In this document: positions 47,454 to 56,149 of the stretch, one piece after another | Numbering within the stretch: the first letter of the stretch is position 1 | How the letters are laid out: every line of letters begins with the position of its first letter | Source of the DNA: Edaphochlamys debaryana | Lineage: Eukaryota; Chlorophyta; Chlorophyceae; Chlamydomonadales | Reading direction: 5' to 3' | Length of the DNA stretch: 64,000 bases | Assembly (NCBI GenBank): GCA_016858145.1 | Contig: JAEHOE010000006.1 | Coordinates: 248,001-312,000 of the forward strand | The notes under the pieces: model-generated | Told to the model about the DNA's origin: nothing | Databases searched by the model: none | Seen by the model: only the letters and a program-made list of their open reading frames with translations | Program-made: the position numbers and the translations under genes

Positions 47454-50400
47454 TTAAGAATCCCCTGAGGCTTTCTGTATCCCGGCCCCTCTCTCCCCAG
47501 CAGTTCGCAGCCACGCAGCCACCTGCGGTCCCAGCACCAGCACCAGTCCCAACACCGCCTGCCCGCCAGCCGCCCGCTCCCCCTCAAGCGCCAGCGCCGC
47601 CGCCGGTTGGGCCAGGACCGCCGCCGCCTCGGCGCCGCCGCCCAGCAGTGCCTCGAGCCGCGCCGCCGGCTGCTCCGGCGGCGCCGCCAGCCAGCCCTGC
47701 CGCAGGCCCAGATCCAGGCAGGCGGCGGCGGCCGCCACCGCCTCCGCCACCACCCGTGCGCCCACGAGCGACGCCGCCACAGCCCGGGCCTCGGGCATAC
47801 CGAGCCCCGCCCCGGTGGCAGAAGTGCCGGCCCGCTCGCAGGCCTCGCCGGTTTGCATCAGCTCGGCCCCTGGCCCCTTGGCCGGAGCCGTGCAGCGCAG
47901 GGCCCCCAGCTGCATGGCCGCCAGCACAGCCAGCCCCTCCGCTGCACCATCGCCTGAGGGCCCGCATGCGCCTGCTGCACGGCAGGGAGCGCCCTCAGCC
48001 TCACCCCCCCCCCGGGAGTGGAGGCCGGCTTCGCCCGCAGCGCCGCACGTGACCCCAGCGCGTTCACCGCGTAGAGCAGCGCCAACAGGTTGGTCCCGGC
48101 GGCTGCTGTGGTGTGGGCCGCGGCGAGGGCTGTGGCGGGGTCCAGTCAGAGGAAGGAGGGCATGACCTTGCCAATGAGGGCGGTGGTCGCGTTCGGGGCG
48201 CCCTTGGGCCGCCGCGCCTCCTGCAGGCGCAGCAGCGAGTGGGCGGTGCGCGGCCAGTCGCACGCGCGCAGGCGGGAGGACAGGGCACCGCGAGCGCCGG
48301 CGTCGAGTGCCCGCAGACCTGGGGGCACGCACCAAGGGCGGTGGGGTCAGAGGGGGTGCACGACGTGACGCCGACCCCGCGCGGGGGCCCCACTGTCATC
48401 CTTGTCCTGCTGCGGCCCTCACCGGACCAGCACGCAGGGGCTCTGCACGGCTGCGCCCACCTACCGCTGGCCTCGCCGTTCACCAGCGCCTCCAGCGCCT
48501 TCAGCAGCGTGATCGAGATGGACTTCACCGGGTCCGACGCGGACAGCGCGTTGGGGTCGCCCGGCCGTCGCGTCTCCGCCACCACCGCCCCCAGGCCCCA
48601 CCACAGCGCCTCGGTCGCCGAGGGCACAGCGTCCAGCAGCTGGGGCCGCGGCGGGAGGGGGATAAGGAGATAGAGGGAGCACAAACTGATGAGGTTGGAG
48701 GGACTTGGCGTGGTAGCACAGGCTGTGTGGAAGTGGAGTACAGCAGTGCCTGTCCCGTGCCGTTCATCGCCCGTAAACCACACGCCTCCCCCGAGCGCTC
48801 CCAACGCACCTCCGACGCCGGCGTCAGGTCAGGGAGGCGCCACATCCCCCGCAGCACCGCCCCCGCCATCTTCACCACGCGCAGGCTCCACTCCTGCATG
48901 CCTAGGCGGCCGCCCGCCCGCTCCACCCCGCACGCCGCCTCCATCACCCGGGCCAGCAGCGCAGCGCACTCGGGTGCGCGCGCCAGCGAGGGGAGGGGGG
49001 CCGCCGCGGCCCGCTTCCCGGCGCCACTCAGGCAGACGCCGCTCCGCAGCAGCAGCAGGGTGCTCAGCAGGGGCTCGACCTGGGAAGGGTGGGCAACGGA
49101 GCGGCAGCAGCTTTGGCGCCGACCGGGAACGGCGCTTGCTCCGCAGGCCTTCCTCGGCCCAGCCCAGCCCCTAGGCCCTCCCAGTCGCCCACCTCACATG
49201 CACCCCCCGCCGCATGTCCCCCACTTCGCCCCACCTGCACGAGCATGTCCAGACCCAGGACGAAGCTCTCATCCTTCAAGGGCCCCTGAACCACCTCCCG
49301 CAGCACCAGCACACGGTCCAGCACGGGCTCGCCGCAGCTGGCGGCCGCCGCCGCCCGGTCCGCGAGGCACCGCTGCTGCAGCGCCGCCTCCAGCGACAGC
49401 ATGCGCGGCGCGGACCGCCGCTTGGGGCATCCGTGGGCCAGGCCCTCGGCCTCCGCCTTCGCCTTTGCCTCCGCCGCCGCCGCCTCCGCCACCGCCGCCT
49501 CTGCCATCGCCGGCACCTGGATGATGAGCCACCGCTCCAGCAGCGCCCGCTGCAGCCGCAATGTCTCGGGCGCGGACACCAGCGCGGCGCTCTTGCAGGC
49601 AAGCGCTGCCGCCTCGGCCGCCGCCGGGGCAGCCGCGCCGGGCGGGTGCTGTGCTGCAGAGGCCGCCAGCGAACATCCGATGGTGGCCAGATGGGCAGTG
49701 GAGGTGGCGGCGCATTGAATCGCGAACCGGTAACTCTGCTTTGTGGCCGCGGCGCACGGCACCCCCGCGGGCGGCGGCGGCAGGCTCAGAACGGCGCCCG
49801 CCATGACGTCCACGAGTGACGAGGCGGCGAGGCTGGAGAGGAGGAGGCGGTGCGCAGCCAGCAGGTTGGGGAGGCCGGACCGTGCGCGGGGCTTCGCGGC
49901 GCTAAGCAGGCTGTCGCCGCCGGCGATCTGGAACTGCTGGCCCTGGACCCTTGCGGCCAGGTAGGAGCAGGCGAGGACCTCGTACACCACCTCGCAGGCG
50001 GCCTTCATGATGTCGGCCAATGGGCCCGACAGCTGGTTCAGCATATCCAGCCTGCTCCGCATGTCCAGCCTACTCTGTATCTCCTTCTGGCGCCGAGCGA
50101 TTTCCGCGGCGTTGGCTTTACCGGCCACGAGGCAGGGACCAAGCGGGGTTTTGAGGGTGGTGGCGAGCTTGTGGGCGGCCGCGAAGCCGCAGCGGGTGGC
50201 CTTCAGGACGCCCGCCAGCGGCACCGCCAGCTCCGGCGCTGTCAGCTGGTACAGCAGCTCAGCGGCGCTGTCGGCGACCGTGGCGCCGCCGCCGCCGGGC
50301 ACGGGGGTGCGCGCCGCCAGCGTGCCGGTAAAGGTGGCGATCGCGGTGCGGCGGAGGGTGCGGCCCGCCAGCATGAGCTTGCACAGGCAGGCGAGGGTAA

Positions 50401-51260
50401 TCCTGGCGTGGGGGTAGGGTGTGGGTAGGGCGTTGGCATTCACCGGGGCCCAGTGCGAGAGCTTGATCACAGCCCTGCACCCTAGCACCCACAAGCATAT
50501 GTGCTGGCCGCTGCCGTCCGTGCCGGTGCCGGCCCTAACCGCACGGTCAAATGTGCTGGTGGCTTACTGAAAGGCTGGAGCGGTGCGGCTGCTTGGCCGC
50601 GGTCCTCTGTTACTGCACCGCCGGCGCACCCACCCACCACCCACCCATGCATCCGCCGTGCACCCTCTCCCACCCGCCGTGCACCCAAACGCCTAGCATG
50701 TTTGCTCCCAACGCACTCGCACACGTGCTGGTCCCTGCCATCCGTGCCGACGCCGGCCTCAACCGTCGCCTGGAGCATGGCCATGGCCGCCTTCAGCGCC
50801 TTCGCGGTCCTCGGCACCGCCTTCGTGTCCTTCAGCTGCTGCACCAGCTGCACGCTCCGCAACAAGCTCTCACCTCCAGAGCCCCTGCGAGCGGCGAAAG
50901 CGGGTTATGTTTGCCAACCAGACATGCGCACGCAGCCTCGCGCACTCACACGAGCGTTTCCGTCAGTGCCACCGGGATGCCACGGAGGTTCCAGATCCAG
51001 CGCGTCATGATCTCAAAAACCTCGGCGGCTTCTGTGAGCACTTCAATGTCCTTGTCGTCCAGAGCGCGCTTGCAGAACACGAACTTCTCGACAACCTGGT
51101 GCTGCGTCTCAATGAGGTAAAGCAGCGTCCTGTCCTCAGCAAGCGGGTCCGGCCAGACGCTCAGCTGGCGCGGGCTGCTGCGTTCGCTCCTTTCGGTGTC
51201 GCTGTCACTATCCGACTCGTCCCAGAACCAGTTTAACCACCCTCTCATCCTTCCACCCAT
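47454..51260 (-). pseudogene. Truncated second copy of the MYND-finger gene, no MYND domain left
   Basis: Exons in order: 50950-51260, 50723-50884, 49235-50402, 48810-49079, 48465-48639, then a last exon from 48318. All introns match the complete copy at 36.5-40.9 kb in position and phase, and parts of intron 2 are still alike. Exons 2-5 keep an open frame (for example MLAGRTLRRT, SSLAASSLVDVMAGAV). In the last exon a TGA at 48146-48148 stands where the complete copy encodes His (LLPFFLHLDPATA), so the product would end at about 752 residues. Homology continues past the stop with frameshifts to about 47454 and then breaks off, losing the MYND finger. Exon 1 differs strongly (MGGRMRGWLNWFWDES) from the complete copy. 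It could still yield a truncated protein. Confidence 0.8.
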
Positions 51261-51414
51261 TGTTGGTGCTGGTAGCGCGTCTGTGGCGGGGGCCGGGGGA
51301 GCTGCCGGAACTCGGCCGGAACCCTAATTGCAGTGCCGCCGCCCGCCCGAGCTCTATGACCCACAGTCTGTGTCTATGCACGATTAGTAGCGCGGCAGGG
51401 CCGCCCCGGCAGCG

Positions 51415-51464
<50 letters not shown>

Positions 51465-51677
51465 GTTACACAGCTTCATGGCTGTGAGGTCCAAACGAGC
51501 CAAAAGGCTTCATAGACCTCAGCAACAGCAGCTATCATTTGCATCATTTTGGGCAGCCCCGGCAGCGTAAGTGTGGCCGGTCGCGGAATTGCCTCACTCC
51601 CGCTTCCTCTCGCTTGCTCCCCCCACCAGCTCGCTGCAAGTAATGATACAGCTTGATCACGCTACTATCAGGCCTTT
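51261..51677. promoter_or_regulatory. Divergent promoter region with TGA/ATG microsatellite
   Basis: Separates the start of the truncated MYND copy (-) and the TPR/HAT gene (+), 417 bases apart. No core promoter motif identified. Confidence 0.45.
51416..51464 (+). repeat. (ATG)n trinucleotide microsatellite
   Basis: About 15 perfect units of TGA/GAT, in the middle of the divergent promoter region. Confidence 0.97.
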
Positions 51678-52606
51678 ATGATTGTCGCGATATCAAAGGC
51701 AAGAGGGCTCGCGACTGCAATGCCGACCGCTCAAGCGCTGTCGACCTCGACTTGCAACGAGGAAGCAGGGACCAGTGCACCTAGCTACCAGGATGCCTTG
51801 AAGCTGGCGAGGCAGCACGAGTATGATGCCGCGAGCGCTGCTTTCGAGGGACTTCTATCTCGAGATCCAGGGCACGCGAAAGCTTGGATAAGCTACGCGC
51901 AGGCAAGCCTGTCGAGGGCGCACCTGGGCCCAGACCCGCGCTCCTGGGCCTATGACGCACGATGGTGCCCCCGCGTCCGCCGTCCCGGGCTCCCTCCCCA
52001 CCTGCCACTTCGCCGCTTTCGCCCCGGCCCACGCCCCTCAATTCGGGTTGTCTATAATGCCACGACTCATTTAGCTCGACGTCCCGCTTCCCGCCCGCCT
52101 GCCCCGGCCCCTGCCTGCGTTCCCCAGCTGTCCAAGCAGCGCTGGATGCGGCAGGGCTCCCCCTCGCTGGCGCACCAGGCCTGCGGGGCGGTGCTGGAGC
52201 GGGGCATGGCCGCCAGCCCACAGGCGGCGGGCATTGTGCAGGTGGGGCCCTGAGGAGTGGGGGGCCGGAGGGGACGCGGCAGGGCTTGGGCGGGGGCAGG
52301 CGGAGGTGCGGGGTCCCCTCGTCCCCAACCCGTCCAGAAGAGCATGGGACTTGTGCCGGCGCCCGGTCACACCGCTGAGCGCCCGGCCTTCCCGTGCCTG
52401 CACAACCCCGGTGTGTGTGCACGCAGGCTGCTGGGCTGCTGCGGCTGCAGCAGGGCGACGGCCCGGGGGCGCGGGCGCTGCTGGAGCGGGCGGTGGCGCT
52501 GGAGCCCCGACTGGCGCCGGTGCTGGGGTGGAAGGCGGTGCGGGAGGCGGCGGGGGGGGCGGGGGGCGGGGGAGCAGACGGAGGGGCAGGCCGACTGATA
52601 GGGTAG
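51678..52606 (+). CDS. Small TPR/HAT-repeat-like protein (3 exons, ~172 aa)
   Basis: Exons 51678-51902, 52128-52241, 52427-52606. The first ~35 residues look like an organelle transit peptide. Then helical-repeat motifs follow: YQDALKLARQHEYDAASAAF with LLSRDPGHAKAWISYAQLSK (a TPR or half-TPR unit with the Trp typical of HAT repeats), ACGAVLERGMAASPQAAG, and LLRLQQGDGPGARALLERAV-ALEPRLAPVLGWKAVREA. Such repeats occur in chloroplast RNA-stability factors of the Mbb1/HCF107 type, but this protein has only about three units, so it is either a short relative or a fragment of a larger ancestor. Intron 1 has a GC donor (CAG|GCAAGC). A copy of its start exon is found at 47354. No function assigned. 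Confidence 0.65.
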
Positions 52607-53499
52607 GGGTGCAGGGAAGGGACACAGGGGGCATGGGGTTTGTCCTGCGGGGCTTGTGCTTAGGACTCGTGTTCTTGGGAGGCGCATGGGGGCGTGACTA
52701 GAGGAGAGGTTGCTTGCCAATTGCATGCGACACGGAGCAGAGCTGTCATCATCATTGTACTTTAAAGGCAGGAAGAGGGGGCGGCCGTGGGCGTGCGGCC
52801 TGAGTGTAGACAGGTGCGGGAGGGGGGGCGCCAGGGCGGCGTGGGTCATGGAGCCAGCAAGCAGGGTCTGCGCGTTCGAGCGAGGCTTGAAACAGGTCAG
52901 GTCAGGTCGGTAGCGCCAAGCAGGTATGATGAGGGCTTGCGTGTGTCTGGATGCTCGCACAGTCTAGCAGGTAGAGGACGGGCTCACTGGGTGAATAGCC
53001 GCCGGCCGGGGCCCAGTCAGGCAGGGCCAACGCGGCCAACGCCAGCGCAAGCACACAGGTGTTCCTAGTGCGAGAGTGGAGTGACTGGAGTCAAGGCTCA
53101 AGGCAGATGGAGGCAGTGGAGGGTGCGTGCCCAAGTTGTAAGAAGCAGTTTGTGTTCCGCTGCCTGTTGTTGCCGGGTGTTGCCCCTGCCTTGCTTCAGG
53201 CCCACTTGCCACGGGTCCTGTTGCCATGGGCACTTGGCCTATCATGCCAGCGCCAAAGCCTGTCAGCACCTCCCACAACCTAAACGGCCACATTCGTCCA
53301 GAAGGGCCAGTGAGGAGCGCCCGGGCAGCGCGCTGGCCCGGGACCACTCAGGGTCAGCGGGTCAGGAGGGTAACTTGCAGCGGGTAACCGTGTGTCGTGC
53401 GTCGTACTACTACACAGTTCGGACATGGCCGACCGAGTGCCGGCACTTACGAAGTTCATAGTAAACCGACAGGCTGCTGATAGCCCACAGGGCTGAGAA
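52607..53499. other. 3' UTR of the TPR/HAT gene and promoter of the SelU-like gene
   Basis: TGTAA at 53137-53141 probably ends the upstream transcript. No coding frame recognised. Confidence 0.45.
53137..53141 (+). promoter_or_regulatory. TGTAA polyadenylation signal of the TPR/HAT gene
   Basis: TGTAA about 530 bases after the stop codon. Confidence 0.4.
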
Positions 53500-55265
53500 A
53501 TGGCCGCTATGGCTACCATCGGTCGCGCAGCTGCGGCTCCGCGACCCATTTCGGCAGTGGCACCACTGCGCCTCCAACCAGCTGCTGTAAGGACTTCTGG
53601 TGGAGTTTACGCTCCTGTAACTGTCGAGCGCCGCGGGCTTGGCTCCGTCACTAAGTCGGTGAGTGTGTGGCCCTCATGCTGCCATGCGCTCAGCCCGTGG
53701 CTTCGCTGCTTCCTGACCACATCGCTTCCGCGACGCAGTTGGGTGCGATTTCGGCGCCTCGTCGTCCGTCGTGCGCGACCGCGGCGGTTTCCAGCAGCGC
53801 TGCCCCGACCAGCCCCTTCAAGGGGGCCGAGGAAATTCCGCTTTACACCCCCTCCGGCGCCCGGGTGTTGGCCGGCGAGGCGCTCCAGGGGCGGGTGGTG
53901 GTGGGGCTCCTGCGCCACCTGGGCTGACCTGTAAGCAAGGGGGGCGGGAGCCTGGGGGAGGGGGGGTGTCCTCTGGGGGAATGGCAGCCGCAGGGGTTCC
54001 TGCGGTCAGTGCGGTAGCGGTGCTCGAGGGCGTTGGGGCGGAGCCGTGCTGGCGTGCAGCGCTCTGGACCTCACGGCCACTCGGTACACACCTCCCCCCG
54101 CCTTCCCTGGGGCAAATACGGTACATGCTGTTGTGTTCAACCGAGCCCCTGCTGAAACACCTCCTTCCTGCTCCCCACCCCCCACCCGCCTGTAGTTCTG
54201 CTGGGAGCAGGCCCAGGGTCTGCTCCGCGCAAAGCCCCAGTTCGAGGCCGCGGGCTTCCGACTGGCGGTGGTCAGCATCGGTGGGTGCAGCCGGGCAGCT
54301 GTGCAGCCGCGGGGCTGAGCCTGCCTGAGTGCTGGGTGGAGCGCCCACCTGCATCCCTCGTCCTGCCCCGGCCTTAGGCGCTGCCTTGGGACACCGCACG
54401 CCCCGAGCTCCATCCCACCTCTACCCCGCCCCGGCCCCCCCCTCACACCCGCAGGCTCCCCCGAGGGCGGCCGTGAGTTCTGTGCCGCCGCGCCCTTCCC
54501 GCCCGAGCAGCTGCTGCTGGACGGCGACCACGCGCTGCACCGGCACGTGGGGTGCGTGGAGGGCTTCAAGAGCATGTTCAGCCCCAAGACCTGGGAGGTG
54601 GGGGGGCCTGGGGGAGTGGTTCGGGGGCAAGGCGCAAGAGAGGGAGGGGTCTGGCAATCATGGATGGCGGGGCTGGTAGGTTGCCTGTTGTGGAGCGCTT
54701 GGGGCAGATGCATGGGCAGGTCCTCAAGCCATAGTGCTCAACCCTCCAGCCCCCTCCCCATCGCCCGTGCCCCCCCCCTCCCAGGCCATGCGCGCCCGCG
54801 AGTGGGACGAGTTCAAGTCCCTGCTGGGGCGCTACAAGATGATTGCGCCCAAGACCGTGGAGGCCACCGCGGTGATGGGCGGCGTGTGGGTGCTGGACGG
54901 GGACCAGGTGGGCGGGGAGGGAAGGGGGGGGGGGAGCGGGGTGCGAGAGGGGAGGGGAGGAGGGAAGGCCGGGGTCGAGCATGGAGACGGCGGGCGCGCA
55001 CGACCGCCTCTACTCGGACGGCGTGCCTCATGAGGCTTGTGGAGCTGGTAGGGACACGGCTGGTTCGGGTGTCACCCTTGAGGCACTGCTGTGGCCTTTG
55101 AACGCTGCGCGAGGCTGGAGGGCGTCCGCACACGCCCCTGTCGTGCTCCTTCCAACCCTGCCCGTCCCTTGCACCGCACCCCAGTGCCTGTACGAGTTCA
55201 AGGACTCGGGCCCGGGCGTGCATGCGCCCCTGACCGACGTCCTGGCGGCGGTCAAGGCCGCGTAG
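53500..55265 (+). CDS. SELU: Selenoprotein U / peroxiredoxin-like 2 family protein with in-frame UGA (6 exons, ~260 aa)
   Basis: Thioredoxin-fold redox protein. Exons 53500-53658, 53739-53930, 54196-54280, 54455-54597, 54785-54907, 55185-55265. Exon 2 ends CTG GGC TGA CCT|GTAAGC and exon 3 starts TTC TGC TGG, so reading TGA (53925-53927) as selenocysteine gives RHLGUPFCWEQA, a UxxC redox motif (Sec116, Cys119) at the place where cysteine homologues carry a CxxC-type motif. The frame is open on both sides. Downstream the family pattern continues (FRLAVVSIGSPEG, FPPEQLLLDGD, VGCVEGFKSM, GGVWVLDGDQCLYEF). SelU is a known selenoprotein family of green algae, fish and others. A SECIS-like fold lies in the 3' UTR. 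The first ~75 residues look like a transit peptide for chloroplast or mitochondrion. A standard gene caller would stop at the TGA or skip it. Confidence 0.88.
53925..53927 (+). other. UGA selenocysteine codon (Sec116)
   Basis: In-frame TGA three bases before the exon 2 donor; the next exon supplies the resolving Cys at +3. Splicing around it is not possible without losing the conserved RHLG segment in phase. Confidence 0.85.
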
Positions 55266-55474
55266 GGGGCCCCGCGCCTGCCTGGCCCCCGCCGCCTCCT
55301 GAGCGGGTGAGCCATGTGGGTCGGCGCGTTCACTCCGCATGCGTACTGCCGGCACGCAGCTCGCAGGAGGCTTGAACCGTGTCCCGCATTCGCCCGGCCT
55401 TTGCAGGGTTGACCAGCGGACGAGATAGCAGGGTGAAGGAGGCAGCGCATGCAACCAAGCCAGCCGCACGACGC

Positions 55475-55601
55475 CGCCATGCGCCCAGCACATGACGCTC
55501 GCCCCGCCGAAAGCGGTTCCGCCGGACCCCAGCCCATCCGCTGGGGTCCTGGCGCGCAGGGGGGTGGGCTGACGGCCCCACGCTCTGCGTGGGGCATGGC
55601 G
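55475..55601 (+). promoter_or_regulatory. Putative SECIS element in the 3' UTR of the SelU-like gene
   Basis: ATGA at 55492-55495 faces TGA at 55570-55572, as in the SECIS non-Watson-Crick quartet. Directly above it 55497-55505 (GCTCGCCCC) pairs with 55561-55569 (GGGGTGGGC), nine base pairs with two wobbles. AAA follows at 55510-55512 at the apical position. A perfect 9-bp ministem (55524-55532 with 55541-55549) lies in the loop, as in form 2 elements but larger. Below the quartet, 55475-55482 pairs with 55594-55601 (8 bp). It sits 210 bases after the stop and before the TGTAA signal. The final quartet base (C after TGA) is not the usual A/T. Confidence 0.6.
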
Positions 55602-55756
55602 CAAGGTGGTGACATGGGCAGGATTGCCGGCTCTGTGTGACATGGCTTGGTTGTGGCGGGAAATTGGTAGAAAGGGTCGGTATGCGGTTGCTAGTTGTTC
55701 GGGAACTCCGGGCACTCGCTCGGAAGCCCCGTGTGGGTGTCCGAGTCACACCCGTA

Positions 55757-55761
55757 TGTAA
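55757..55761 (+). promoter_or_regulatory. TGTAA polyadenylation signal of the SelU-like gene
   Basis: TGTAA about 490 bases after the stop codon and downstream of the SECIS candidate, so the SECIS would be within the mRNA. Confidence 0.5.
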
Positions 55762-55775
55762 GGCCAGATGAAAGG

Positions 55776-56149
55776 CTGCCAGGTGCGCCCATGCTCCCGG
55801 CGCGTGGTGTGTGTGCGGAGCTTCCGGGGAGTCAAGCCCTCTTCTGCCTCACTGCCTCACCCAGGGCTCACCTCCACAGGCCTCCAGCAAGGCCAGCACT
55901 GCAGCCAGCCTCCTGGCCGCGTTCTCCTCCACAATACACAGCACACGTTCCAGCCGCCTGCTTGAGAACTGACTTAACGTGCGTGTGGATCGTTGTGGGA
56001 CGTATTTGTCGTACGCCGTACCGCGTGTGCGTGCGCGGGGGTTCCCTCAGCTCCCTCCGACCGGCGTCGGTCTAAGCAAGACCCTCAACCGCGAACCTTT
56101 CACTGTACAGACGCGAGCTTAGAGCTACTACCGTAAACCGCCTGCTGCC
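55776..56149. other. Promoter region of the membrane-anchored TPR gene
   Basis: Short intergenic stretch with no coding frame; the start codon at 56150 follows a purine-poor leader. No motif identified. Confidence 0.4.

Noticed and set aside
53667..53927. The TGA at 53925 as the true end of a short protein
   Set aside because: The next exon continues the family motif in phase with the partner Cys, and four further conserved exons follow; a stop would discard the thioredoxin fold.
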